A DNA stretch of 64,000 nucleotides from Paracoccaceae bacterium Fryx2 (GTDB lineage Bacteria > Pseudomonadota > Alphaproteobacteria > Rhodobacterales > Rhodobacteraceae): the NCBI GenBank assembly GCA_032334235.1, contig JAVSGI010000001.1, positions 62,001 to 126,000 on the forward strand, read 5' to 3'. Of this stretch, positions 46,312 through 55,246 are shown piece after piece. A program made the position numbers and the translations under genes. Within the stretch, counting starts at the first letter, position 1; every line of letters starts with the position of its first letter. The notes below the pieces were generated by a model. It searched no databases and was not told where the DNA came from. It worked only from the letters and a program-made list of their open reading frames with translations.

Positions 46312-48282
46312 TCAGATCTTTTCCAGCTGTTCTTGGGGCTTGGCCGCAGGGGTTGGCGCGCCGCCGGGCACGGCGGGCAGGGCAGGGGACAGGGCGGGGG
46401 CGGCCGTGCCGGGTTGCGCCGGGGCCGCCGCGGGCCCGAAGGTTCCGGCCCACCAGGCCGGGTCGCGGTAGGTGGCGATGCCTGCGGCCCAGGCCTCGCC
46501 CGCGGCCGTGCGGCCCGAGCGGTAGCGCAGCGTCAGCAGGGCCGCGCGCAGCATCATCGACCACATCCGCCCCCGGCGCGGCACGAAGCGCAGATGGTAG
46601 CTGCGCGGCCCGTTGGTCAGCACATAGCCGCGCCCGGCGGTGTTGCCCGGATGGGCATCGGCATCCAGCAGCATGGCCGTGCCGCGGCGCAGCGGCCCCA
46701 GCCCGGTGCGCAGCATCGAGACCAGCTGGGCGATTGCCAGCCCGCGCATCGAGGTCGGCCGGGGCTTGCCCTGGGACAGCGGGCGCTGCTTCCAGCTTGC
46801 ATCCAGCCTTTCGGGCGCGTGCTGTCTGGCCAGCGCCATGATGCCCTTGTGGATCTCTTCGGGGTCGCTGCCGAACAGCCGGTCGGGGCCCGTCAGGAAA
46901 TCGGTCACCGCCCGCATCCGCAGTTCGGCCGACATGTAGTTGTGCGTCAGGATCGCGGTGGTGATCAGCCCGGTCACATGCGCCAGCGACAGCTGCTGCA
47001 CCTTGTCGCCATAGGTGGCGCCGAAGATCAGCCGGTTGCGCAGGTCGTAATAATCCTGCCAGCCCGAAGGCTTGGCATAGAACGGCTCGTGCCAGACGCC
47101 GATGCCGGGCAGGGTTACCGTCGGCACGCCCGCCCGCGCCAGCCGCTGGCCATATTCGAAATCGTCGCCGCGGATGAAGACCGGGGCGGGCAGCGCCAGC
47201 TTGCGCGCCTGTTCCACCGGCAGGATGCAGAACCACCAGGCGTTGTAGTCGGTCCTGACCGGGGTGTTGAAGTGCCACAGCTGCGCGGTGTCGGCCAGAT
47301 CGACGTTGTGGCAATAGGGGTGGATGGTGTTGTCGTTGCGCAGGAAGGCGCCGCCCTCGTACATGACGGTGGGGCGCAGGCTGTCAAGCATCCCCGCGCC
47401 AAGGGCGATGTCGCGGTCGGCATAGTCGAGAAAGCGCAGGGCGCGCAGGATCATCCGTTCGTCCAGCACGATGTCGTCATCCATCATCAGGTGATGGCTG
47501 GCCGGGGCAGGGGCCGCCAGTTCCTCGGCCAGGCTGCGGGTGAAGCCGCCGCAGCCGCCCAGGTTGCGCTGCGCGATGGCGTGGATCTTGGGGGCCTCCA
47601 GCAGGCCGAGGATCGCCGGGGACTGGAACGGCGCCCCCTGGTTGATGACATGCACCGCGCGGATGGCGTCGCTGCCCGCGGCCAGCCGGGCCACGAGGCC
47701 CAGCGTGCGGGCAAAATACGCCTCCTGGTTGAAGGTGCACAGCCCGATCGACAGGGTGGCCTGGCGTTGGGGGGCCTCTTCGGTGACGAAGTCGATCGAA
47801 TGCACCTCGGACGACCGTTTCGCCTCGACCTCGACGAACAGCCGGCTGGTCGGCTCGCCGCCGAACAGCGTGGTGTCAAGGCTGGTGGGGCGGAACCGGA
47901 TCAGGTGGCGGTGCAGGCCGGGGGTCTGCAGGTCGTATTCGCACAGCAGCACCACCCCGCGGCCGATATCCTCGAACACCCGCACCTTGCCCCGGCCGCG
48001 GAACCCCACGACGACCGCGATATCCTTGACCGCGGTGAAGGCCTGCCAGTAGGCGCGGTAGAACGACCCGAAGAAGGTGTCGGTAGACAGGATGTCGCCT
48101 GCTTCAAGCCCGACATGGCTTTCCCCGTCTGCGGCCGTTCTGGGGGCCACGGCGCGCGACATCCTGGGGGTGCGCACCCGCAGATAAAGTGCTTCGGCAG
48201 ACCGGGCGTGGGCAGCAGGGTCGTCTGAAGGATATGCATCAATGGGGGACCATGGGGTAAGAGAGGGCGAACGCCGGATCAT
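46312..48282 (-). CDS. GlfT2-like galactofuranosyltransferase
   Basis: 656 residues. The N-terminal ~190 residues form a beta-sandwich-like domain (FFGSFYRAYWQAFTAVKDIAV; VVVGFRGRGKVRVFE), as in GlfT2. Then comes the GT-A domain: LSIGLCTFNQEAYFARTL, NLGGCGGFTRSL, the metal-binding MMDDDIVLDER, and GVWHEPFYAKPSGWQDYYD with the catalytic-region WHE. A helical C-terminus and a Pro/Ala tail end the protein. GlfT2 enzymes polymerise galactofuranose from UDP-Galf. glf at 19874 would supply the donor, though it is 26 kb away. Confidence 0.85.
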   Translation of the reverse strand: MIRRSPSLTPWSPIDAYPSDDPAAHARSAEALYLRVRTPRMSRAVAPRTAADGESHVGLEAGDILSTDTFFGSFYRAYWQAFTAVKDIAVVVGFRGRGKVRVFEDIGRGVVLLCEYDLQTPGLHRHLIRFRPTSLDTTLFGGEPTSRLFVEVEAKRSSEVHSIDFVTEEAPQRQATLSIGLCTFNQEAYFARTLGLVARLAAGSDAIRAVHVINQGAPFQSPAILGLLEAPKIHAIAQRNLGGCGGFTRSLAEELAAPAPASHHLMMDDDIVLDERMILRALRFLDYADRDIALGAGMLDSLRPTVMYEGGAFLRNDNTIHPYCHNVDLADTAQLWHFNTPVRTDYNAWWFCILPVEQARKLALPAPVFIRGDDFEYGQRLARAGVPTVTLPGIGVWHEPFYAKPSGWQDYYDLRNRLIFGATYGDKVQQLSLAHVTGLITTAILTHNYMSAELRMRAVTDFLTGPDRLFGSDPEEIHKGIMALARQHAPERLDASWKQRPLSQGKPRPTSMRGLAIAQLVSMLRTGLGPLRRGTAMLLDADAHPGNTAGRGYVLTNGPRSYHLRFVPRRGRMWSMMLRAALLTLRYRSGRTAAGEAWAAGIATYRDPAWWAGTFGPAAAPAQPGTAAPALSPALPAVPGGAPTPAAKPQEQLEKI

Positions 48283-48780
48283 GCCGGTTCTCGTTAGCCC
48301 GTGGCCACCGTGGTTTCAACCCCGCAGCGCCCCGCCCTGCGCCGCCGCAGGGGCCGTTCTGCCGGTCTGCCAGGCAACTTTCCGGCACATGCCCGCCTTG
48401 TGACCGCGATCAGCCCCCGGCCGCCGCAGGGTCATGCCCGGCCGGCATCGGGCGCTTGCCCGGCGGCGCCGGGCGACAGCGCACCAGCCGCGCCAGCCCG
48501 GAAAGGCGGTGCGGGCGCAGGCGGGTTTCGGCCAGCGGGGCCGGGTCGCAGGCCGGGTCGGGGTGCCGCCGGGAAGGCCGCATCCGGGGTGCAATCTGTC
48601 CGGCAGCAAAGCCCCGGAACGTCCGCGGGGTCAAGCACGCCGCCCTTCCGCCCCCCGGGCCGGACCCCGGACCCGAACGCTTTCGGCCGTTTCCGGGGCC
48701 GGGACGCGGGCGGTCCTTGCGCTGCGGCTGCGGATTGCGGCGGCGTGCCGGAGGCTGCGTCCAGGGGGGCAGAATAGTTA
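48283..48780. other. long GC-rich region without a supported gene
   Basis: About 500 bp in which several frames are open only because of high GC. None has a ribosome site or a family motif. It may be the remains of a degraded gene. Confidence 0.5.
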
Positions 48781-48818
48781 AAGAAATTTCTTGAGATTCT
48801 TTGTTCATCCTATCTAAT
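48781..48818 (+). promoter_or_regulatory. candidate promoter with overlapping palindrome, upstream of lipoprotein/protease genes
   Basis: TTGAGA (48791-48796) and TCTAAT (48813-48818) are 16 bp apart, each one base from the sigma-70 consensus. AAGAAATTTCTT at 48781-48792 is a perfect 12-bp palindrome that overlaps the -35 box and could be a repressor site. The segment is sharply more AT-rich than its surroundings. Confidence 0.5.
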
Positions 48819-48921
48819 GGCTACAATTTGGGCGCTTCGGGAGTCGGGAGCGGGAAGCTCCCCTTTTGAAGGGCCGGTCGGTTTTTATGGCAGGGCGGCG
48901 CGCCGTTTCTCTGCATTGGAT

Positions 48922-49338
48922 ATGTCCATGAGATCACGGGTTTCTCTGGCGGCGACATGCAGTGCAGCATTCCTGTGCATGGCCAGTTGCGCGCAGGGCG
49001 GACTTTCTGCCCTCGGGGCCAATGTGCCGCAATTGCCGGACGGGGTCGGCGCTGCCCCTCCCGTTTCGGGAAAGAGCGAGGAAAGACAGATGCGGGAACC
49101 GGCTCCGATTCAGAATTCGCGCCAGACGGGTTCCGTCACCGGAGTGCGCATCACCGAGGGCAATGCCGTGGATTGCCCGCAGATCCGCGATGACAGCGGC
49201 AAGGTCCACACGGTTTCCTACCTTTCGCCCGGGGTGGCGATCGGTGACAGGGTCAAGGTCAGCGGCTTTTACGCCATCACGACGCGCTGCCTCGGCACTG
49301 TTCTTGTGGTTGAAGAAGAAAGCATTCCCCAGGACTGA
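48922..49338 (+). CDS. small putative lipoprotein
   Basis: 138 residues from ATG 48922 (a second ATG at 48928 would also fit). The signal segment VSLAATCSAAFLCMASC ends in a lipobox-like MASC. The mature part has a low-complexity stretch, then a beta-rich domain of ~60 residues (GVRITEGNAVDCPQIRDDSG; GDRVKVSGFYAITTRC; GTVLVVEE) that resembles DUF5818-like OB folds. It precedes the RTX protease by 58 nt and might share its promoter. Function unknown. Confidence 0.6.
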   Translation: MSMRSRVSLAATCSAAFLCMASCAQGGLSALGANVPQLPDGVGAAPPVSGKSEERQMREPAPIQNSRQTGSVTGVRITEGNAVDCPQIRDDSGKVHTVSYLSPGVAIGDRVKVSGFYAITTRCLGTVLVVEEESIPQD

Positions 49339-49356
49339 GCACCGGGTTTTCGGTGC
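49339..49356 (+). terminator. weak stem-loop between lipoprotein and protease genes
   Basis: GCACCG pairs with CGGTGC around the loop GGTTTT, immediately after the lipoprotein stop. It may be a weak terminator or attenuator before the protease gene. Confidence 0.35.
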
Positions 49357-49396
49357 GGCATGATTTCAAACGGCAAACCCATAAGAGGACAGTGTC

Positions 49397-52300
49397 ATGG
49401 CACTCCCGACCGATCCGCTCCTTGCCCAGCAATGGCATCTGAACAATCCGACCGCGGGTCTTCTGGACCTGAACGTATTCGGCGTGTGGAATCCGACCGA
49501 AGGCCCGGCCTATACCGGGGCGGGCACCCGGGTCGTGGTGATCGACGACGGCTTCGACTACAACCACACCGATCTCGCCCCGAACTATGACCAGGGCCTC
49601 GATTTCGATTTCGAGTTCAACACCCTCGACCCCTTCGGCGCCTCGTCGGATGCCCATGGCACGGCGGTGTCGGGCATCATCGGCGCCGCGGCGAACGGCT
49701 CGGGCGTGGTCGGCGTGGCCTACGGCGCGTCTCTGGTGGGCTATCGCACGGCGGGCTTCATCACCGATGCCTGGCTGCAGGACATCCGCGATGCGATCCA
49801 CCATGCGGCGGTCAGCGCGCAGGGCGATGTGGCCAACATCAGCCAGGGCATCGCCAACGATTCCGCCAGCGAATTCGGCTTCGGCTACGACCCCCTGCGC
49901 TTCGACGAGATCGAGGCCTCGATCGGCGATGCGGTCAACCTCGGCCGCGGCGGCCTTGGCATGACCATCGTGAAATCGGCCGGCAACTCGCGCGGCAGCC
50001 AGTATGACGTGAACTCGGACGACTGGACCAACGACACCCGGCAGGTGGTGGTGGCCGCCGTAGACCAGAACGGGTTCGTGTCGTCCTATTCCAGCTATGG
50101 CGCGGCCAACCTGGTGTCGGGCTTCGGCACGCCGGGACAGGTGCTGACCACCGACCGCTCCGGCTCGGCGGGCTACAACAGCACCGACTTCACCTCGTCG
50201 TTCAACGGCACCTCGGCGGCGGCACCCATGGTGACCGGCGTGGTGTCGCTGATGTATGACGCCAACGCCGGGCTGGGCTGGCGCGACGTGCAGACCATTC
50301 TGGGCGTATCGGCGCGCCACGTCGGCAGCGATGTCGGCGCAGGGCCCGCCGGGGCGGAACTGTTCACCTGGGGCTGGAACGCGGCCGGCACCTGGAACGG
50401 CGGCGGCCAGCATTTCAGCAACGACTACGGCTATGGCCTGGTCGATGCGCTGGCGGCGGTGCGGCTGGCGGAAACCTGGCTGCTGACCGGCACGGCGGCG
50501 GCGACCACCGCCAACCAGTTCACCAACACCATGGATGTGCTCAACGTCGCGACCGTCATCCCCGATGGCAACCTGACCGGCCTGACCTTCACCGGCACGG
50601 CCGGCTTTGACGACATCGTGGAGCGCGTGACGGTGCAGGTCACCTTCTCGACCACCTTCCTCGCCGACATGGAGATCTACCTGACCTCGCCCGACGGCAC
50701 CGTCAGCCGGCTGATCGCCGATCAGGCGGGCGGCGCCGATTACGACGGCACCTGGACCTTCGAGAGCCAGGCCTTCCGCGGCGAACGGGCGGGGGGGGTG
50801 TGGTCGGTGCGCATCGTCGACGATGCCGGGGGCGACGTGCTGACCGTCACGGATGTCGTGATCCGCACCTTCGGCGCGGCCACATCCGATGACCGCTACA
50901 TCTACACCAACGAATATTCCGACTATGACGGCGTCGGTGGCCATGTCACCGCGGTGTCCGACAGCAACGGCGGCACCGACACGGTCAACGCCTCGGCGGT
51001 CAGCTCGAACTCGACCATCCGGCTTGATGGCGTGGCCGGGGCGATCGACGGCGTGCTGACCACCTTCGCCAACATCGAGAACGCCATCGGCGGCGACGGC
51101 AACGACACCATCGTCGGCAGCAGCGGCGCGAACCAGCTCTTCGGGATGCGCGGCGCGGACTCGATGACCGGCGGCATCGGCGTCGACACGATGTATGGCG
51201 GCACGGGCAACGACACGCTGAACGGCGGGTCGGGCACCGACGAGCTTTACGGCGACGATGGCAACGACACCTTCCAGCACACCGGCGGCGATTTCGGGGC
51301 CAACACCTATGGCGGCGCCGGCATCGACACGCTGGACCTCGGCGGCTGGACCAACTCTGCCATCGCGTTCGACGTGAACCTGACGGCGCAGACCTACCAG
51401 TTCCTGCCCAACAACTTCGGGGTCGACGGCACCTATGTCCTGCAAGGCGTCGAAAACGTGGTCGGGTCGAACTACAACGACGTGATCACCGGCGACGGGG
51501 CCAACAACACCCTGTCGGGCAACGACGGCAATGACAGCATCCGGGGCGAAAGCGGCATCGACGTGCTGACCGGCGGCGCGGGCAACGACACGCTGAACGG
51601 CGGCCTGTTCAAGGACACGAGCTACGGCGGTGACGGCGACGACACCTTCCAGATCACCGGCACCGACATCGCGGACGATGTCTATGGCGGGGCAGGGACC
51701 GACACGCTGGATGTCAGCGGCTACAACGTGTTCGGCTTTGTCGTCAACCTGGCGACCGGAACCTACGACTATCCTCCGGGCTTCGGCGGGCCGTTCGTGA
51801 TCCAGGACGTCGAGAACGTGATCGGCTCGAACCAGGCCGACATCATCACCGGCAACGCGGCAAACAACGTCCTGACGGGCGGGGGCGGTGTTGACACCGT
51901 GCTGGGCGGGGCCGGCAACGATACCATCCGGTCGGGTGGCGACGGCGCCTATTACGGCGAAGCCGGTGACGATCTGATGTTCGCCGGACTCACGTCCTTT
52001 TCCGAGACGATCGATGGCGGTGACGGGACCGACACCCTCGACACCACCAGCTTTGGCTCCGGTCTCTACACCATCAACATGATCACCGGGGCCACCAACT
52101 ACGCCGAGTCCTTCCTGAACTTCGAGAACCTGATCACCGGCGCGACCAATGACAGCGTGATCGGCACGGGGGGCGCCAACAGCATCACGACGGGCGACGG
52201 CGCCGACACGATCTTCGGCGGCGCGGGCAACGACACCCTGGTCGGCGGTGCCGGCAATGACCTGCTGGATGCCGGCACCGGGTCCGATGCGATGGCGGGC

Positions 52301-53584
52301 GGCCTGGGCGACGACACCTACGTGACCGACGGCGGCGACTCGATCTGGGAAGCGGCGGGGGCGGGCACCGACACCGTGCGCAGTTCCGTCAGCTACACGC
52401 TGACCGCCAACGTCGAGAACCTGACGCTGCTGGGTGCCGCCGCGATCAACGGCGCGGGCAACGCGCTGAACAACGTGCTGCAGGGCAACGCGGCCAACAA
52501 CACCCTGAACGGCGGCACCGGGTCCGACACGCTGGCGGGCGGCGCGGGCGACGACACCTACGTGACCGACGGCGGCGACACGATCTGGGAAGCGGCGGGG
52601 GCGGGCACCGACACCGTGCGCAGCTCCGTCAGCTACACGCTGACCGCCAACGTCGAGAACCTGACGCTGCTGGGTGCCGCCGCGATCAACGGCGCGGGCA
52701 ACGCGCTGAACAACGTGCTGCAGGGCAATGCGGCCGGCAACATCCTTTACAGCAATGGCGGCAACGACACGATGGCGGGTGCTGCGGGCGACGACACCTA
52801 TGTGATCGACGGCGGCGACACGATCTGGGAAGCGGCGGGGGCGGGCACCGACACCGTGCGCAGCTCTGTCAGCTATACGCTGACCGCCAACGTCGAGAAC
52901 CTGACGCTGACCGGGGCTGCGGCGATCAACGGCGCGGGCAACGCGCTGAACAACGTGCTGCAGGGCAACGCGGCCGGCAACATCCTATACAGCAATGGCG
53001 GCAACGACACGATGGCGGGTGCTGCGGGCGACGACACCTATGTGATCGACGGCGGCGACACGATCTGGGAAGGGGCGGGGCAGGGCACCGACACCGTGCG
53101 CAGCTCTGTCAGCTACACGCTGACGGCCAACGTCGAGAACCTGATCCTCACCGGGGCGGCGGCGCTCAATGGTGCGGGCAACGCGCTGGCCAACGTGCTG
53201 ACCGGCAACGCGGCCAACAACATCCTCTACGGCAATGGCGGCAACGACACGCTGACCGGGGGGGCCGGGGCCGACAGCTTCGTGTTCAACACCGGGCTGG
53301 GGGCGGGCAACGTCGACCGGATCACCGACTTCTCGGCGGTCGATGACGTGATGCGGCTGGATGACGCGATCTTTGTCGGCCTGGCGCTGGGGGCGCTGTC
53401 GCCTCTGGCCTTTGCGGCGAACCTGACCGGGCTTGCCACCGATGCGCTGGACCGGATCATCTACGAGACCGACACCGGCAACCTGTTCTTCGATGCCGAT
53501 GGTCTGGGGGGCGCGACCGGAGTGCAGTTTGCGGCGCTGAACCCGGGTCTGGCGCTGACCAGCCTCGACTTCGTGGTGTTCTGA
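49397..53584 (+). CDS. RTX subtilisin-like serine protease (S8) with P-domain
   Basis: 1395 residues, no signal peptide. The catalytic triad of S8 proteases is visible: D50 in VVVIDDGFDYNH, H87 in DAHGTAVSG, and S273 in FNGTSAAAPMVTG. A proprotein-convertase P-domain follows at ~375-500 (LADMEIYLTSPDGTVSRLI; GVWSVRIVDDAGGD). Then come many calcium-binding nonapeptides (GGTGNDTLNGG) from ~560 to 980, four nearly identical 80-residue units at ~955-1275, and a final RTX block with VDRITDFSAVDDVMRLDD. This layout predicts type I secretion and a calcium-dependent extracellular protease. No type I secretion genes are in the window. Confidence 0.92.
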   Translation: MALPTDPLLAQQWHLNNPTAGLLDLNVFGVWNPTEGPAYTGAGTRVVVIDDGFDYNHTDLAPNYDQGLDFDFEFNTLDPFGASSDAHGTAVSGIIGAAANGSGVVGVAYGASLVGYRTAGFITDAWLQDIRDAIHHAAVSAQGDVANISQGIANDSASEFGFGYDPLRFDEIEASIGDAVNLGRGGLGMTIVKSAGNSRGSQYDVNSDDWTNDTRQVVVAAVDQNGFVSSYSSYGAANLVSGFGTPGQVLTTDRSGSAGYNSTDFTSSFNGTSAAAPMVTGVVSLMYDANAGLGWRDVQTILGVSARHVGSDVGAGPAGAELFTWGWNAAGTWNGGGQHFSNDYGYGLVDALAAVRLAETWLLTGTAAATTANQFTNTMDVLNVATVIPDGNLTGLTFTGTAGFDDIVERVTVQVTFSTTFLADMEIYLTSPDGTVSRLIADQAGGADYDGTWTFESQAFRGERAGGVWSVRIVDDAGGDVLTVTDVVIRTFGAATSDDRYIYTNEYSDYDGVGGHVTAVSDSNGGTDTVNASAVSSNSTIRLDGVAGAIDGVLTTFANIENAIGGDGNDTIVGSSGANQLFGMRGADSMTGGIGVDTMYGGTGNDTLNGGSGTDELYGDDGNDTFQHTGGDFGANTYGGAGIDTLDLGGWTNSAIAFDVNLTAQTYQFLPNNFGVDGTYVLQGVENVVGSNYNDVITGDGANNTLSGNDGNDSIRGESGIDVLTGGAGNDTLNGGLFKDTSYGGDGDDTFQITGTDIADDVYGGAGTDTLDVSGYNVFGFVVNLATGTYDYPPGFGGPFVIQDVENVIGSNQADIITGNAANNVLTGGGGVDTVLGGAGNDTIRSGGDGAYYGEAGDDLMFAGLTSFSETIDGGDGTDTLDTTSFGSGLYTINMITGATNYAESFLNFENLITGATNDSVIGTGGANSITTGDGADTIFGGAGNDTLVGGAGNDLLDAGTGSDAMAGGLGDDTYVTDGGDSIWEAAGAGTDTVRSSVSYTLTANVENLTLLGAAAINGAGNALNNVLQGNAANNTLNGGTGSDTLAGGAGDDTYVTDGGDTIWEAAGAGTDTVRSSVSYTLTANVENLTLLGAAAINGAGNALNNVLQGNAAGNILYSNGGNDTMAGAAGDDTYVIDGGDTIWEAAGAGTDTVRSSVSYTLTANVENLTLTGAAAINGAGNALNNVLQGNAAGNILYSNGGNDTMAGAAGDDTYVIDGGDTIWEGAGQGTDTVRSSVSYTLTANVENLILTGAAALNGAGNALANVLTGNAANNILYGNGGNDTLTGGAGADSFVFNTGLGAGNVDRITDFSAVDDVMRLDDAIFVGLALGALSPLAFAANLTGLATDALDRIIYETDTGNLFFDADGLGGATGVQFAALNPGLALTSLDFVVF
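52261..53220 (+). repeat. four 240-bp tandem repeats within the RTX protease gene
   Basis: Units at 52261, 52501, 52741 and 52981 align base for base at exactly 240 bp. They encode GDDTYV(T/I)DGGD, IWEAAGAGTDTVRSSVSYTL, TANVENLTL and INGAGNALNNVLQGNAA. Differences are few, so the array has been homogenised or recently expanded. Copy number may vary between strains. Confidence 0.95.
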
Positions 53585-53611
53585 GCCCCACGGCCCCGCA
53601 GGAAAGGATCA

Positions 53612-53641
53612 GGGCCCCCGGCGCATCCCCGCCGGGGGCCC
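53612..53641 (+). terminator. strong hairpin after the protease gene
   Basis: GGGCCCCCGGCG (53612-53623) pairs perfectly with CGCCGGGGGCCC (53630-53641) around a 6-nt loop. It lies 28 bp after the protease stop. Only two T follow. Confidence 0.75.
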
Positions 53642-53696
53642 TTGCGGTCCGGGGGGCCGGGTTCGGCAGCCTTGCGGGAAATTTTTCTGCGGGGCG

Positions 53697-53721
53697 GGAA
53701 TGAAGCGTGTCCCCGGGCGTT
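53697..53721 (+). promoter_or_regulatory. candidate ECF-type promoter of the small RTX gene
   Basis: GGAAT (53697-53701), a 16-bp spacer, and CGTT (53718-53721) differ by one base from the GGAAC-N16/17-CGTT pattern of alphaproteobacterial stress ECF promoters. It is 79 bp before the RTX ATG. An ECF sigma gene lies just downstream. Confidence 0.35.
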
Positions 53722-53799
53722 CTCGATGCATGGTCGTCAGGACGGCGACCCGATCCCCGGGAGCCCCGTGGCGGCCCCGCGCAACAGGAGAACGATCAC

Positions 53800-54591
53800 A
53801 TGGCGATCAAGATTGGCAACGGCTCGGCCAACCTCATCAACGGCACCCCCTTTGCGGACACCCTGCGCGGGCTGGACGGCGAGGACACGATCTACGGCTT
53901 CGGCGGCAACGATCTGGTGCAGGGCGGCGATGATGACGATCTGCTGTATGGCGGTGACGGCAACGACACGGTCGAGGGCGGCAAGGGCGAAGACCGCGTC
54001 TATGGCGGTGCGGGCGACGACGTGCTGCGCGATGAAAGCGGCAACGACGCCTTCTACGGCGGTGCGGGCAACGACGTGATCCATGCGGGCGAAGGCAATG
54101 ACACGGTCGATGGCGGCACCGGGAAGGACCTGATCTACGGCGGGTCGGGCAATGACCGCATCACCGCCGGCGCAGGCGCCGATACCGTCTACGGCGGCGA
54201 GGGCGACGACCTGATGGTCGGCGGCGGCGGCAATGACCAGCTGTTCGGCGGCGAGGGCAACGACACGCTGGATGGCGGTGCCGGGCGCGATGTCATGGTG
54301 GGCGGCGAGGGCGACGACCATTTCGACGGCGGTGCGGGCAATGACGTGATGACCGGCGGCGATGGCGGCGACACCTTCGTGTTCTCGGCCGGCAGCGACC
54401 GGATCACCGATTTCGAGAATGGCGACGACAAGATCGACCTCGCGCGCTTTGCCGATATCGACACGATGGCCGAAGTGCTGGCGCGCGCCAGCCAGCAGGG
54501 CAGCGACGTGGTGCTGACCTTCGGCAGCGACGTGCTGCGGATCGAGGATTTCAGCCTGTCGCAACTGGACGACGACGACTTCATCTTCTGA
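53800..54591 (+). CDS. RTX-type calcium-binding protein
   Basis: 263 residues from ATG 53800, with CAGGAG 9-10 nt before it. Almost the whole protein is calcium-binding nonapeptides. It begins KIGNGSANLINGTPFADTL, then about 18 GGxGxDx units (GGDGNDTVEGGKGEDRVYGG; GGAGNDVIHAGEGNDTVDGG), and ends FVFSAGSDRITDFENGDDKID plus a hydrophobic C-terminus (VLRIEDFSLSQL) typical of type I secretion signals. It has no other domain, so it may be a structural matrix or adhesion protein. Confidence 0.9.
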   Translation: MAIKIGNGSANLINGTPFADTLRGLDGEDTIYGFGGNDLVQGGDDDDLLYGGDGNDTVEGGKGEDRVYGGAGDDVLRDESGNDAFYGGAGNDVIHAGEGNDTVDGGTGKDLIYGGSGNDRITAGAGADTVYGGEGDDLMVGGGGNDQLFGGEGNDTLDGGAGRDVMVGGEGDDHFDGGAGNDVMTGGDGGDTFVFSAGSDRITDFENGDDKIDLARFADIDTMAEVLARASQQGSDVVLTFGSDVLRIEDFSLSQLDDDDFIF

Positions 54592-54615
54592 TCGGCCTTC
54601 CCGAAACGACCCTGT

Positions 54616-54644
54616 GCCGCCCGGGCTGTCCTGCCCCGGGCGGC
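54616..54644 (+). terminator. hairpin after the RTX gene
   Basis: GCCGCCCGGG (54616-54625) pairs with CCCGGGCGGC (54635-54644) around a 9-nt loop, 24 bp after the RTX stop and before the sigma factor gene. No T run follows. Confidence 0.6.
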
Positions 54645-54739
54645 GTGCCGGAACCCGGCATTGAAACCGGGTGGCCCCGCAACAGATCCCGTGACGGATC
54701 ACGGCCGCACGCCACGCCGGCCGTCCTCAGGAGATTGCC

Positions 54740-55246
54740 ATGTCCTCGACCTTCCGGCGCGATCTTGTCGCCCTCGTCCCCAGGCTGCGGCGCTTTGCCT
54801 TCAGCCTTGCGGGCAACCGGCAGGATGCCGACGATCTGGTGCAGGCCGCCTGCGAGAAGGCGCTGCGCAATGCGGCGCAGTTTCGGACGGGCACCCGGAT
54901 GGACAGCTGGATGTACCGCATCATCCAGACGCTGTGGATCGACGACCGCCGCCGCGCAGCGGTGCGCGGCACCAGAGTGGACCCCGACGACGCGCATCTG
55001 AGCGACGAGGGCCGCGCCGCCAGCCTGCCGGAGGCCCGCCTGATGCTGGCTCAGGCCCGCACCGCCATGGCGGCGCTGCCCGAAGGCCAGCGCGCGGTCC
55101 TGTCGCTGGTGGCGATCGAGGGGCTGAGCTACAAGGAGACCGCCGAGGTGCTGGACATTCCGGTCGGCACGGTGATGAGCCGCCTGTCGCGGGCCCGCGA
55201 GGCGCTGCTGCCCGGGCTGGGGCTTTCGGCGGGGCGGCGGCAATGA
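54740..55246 (+). CDS. ECF RNA polymerase sigma factor
   Basis: 168 residues with CAGGAG before the ATG. Region 2 is clear (FAFSLAGNRQDADDLVQAACEKAL; MDSWMYRIIQTLWIDDRRR, ~20-75). Region 4 (LPEGQRAVLSLVAIEGLSYKETAEVLDIPVGTVMSRLSRAR, ~112-153) has the helix-turn-helix. Its stop overlaps the ATG of the anti-sigma gene. It may control the neighbouring RTX genes or the polysaccharide genes; this is inferred from position only. Confidence 0.94.
   Translation: MSSTFRRDLVALVPRLRRFAFSLAGNRQDADDLVQAACEKALRNAAQFRTGTRMDSWMYRIIQTLWIDDRRRAAVRGTRVDPDDAHLSDEGRAASLPEARLMLAQARTAMAALPEGQRAVLSLVAIEGLSYKETAEVLDIPVGTVMSRLSRAREALLPGLGLSAGRRQ

Noticed and set aside
48316-48808. Several overlapping frames in the gap before the lipoprotein
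   Set aside because: All are open by base composition alone; none has a ribosome site or recognisable motif.
52261-53220. Repeat array as a CRISPR or mobile element
   Set aside because: It is 240-bp coding repeats inside one open frame, without ends or spacers.
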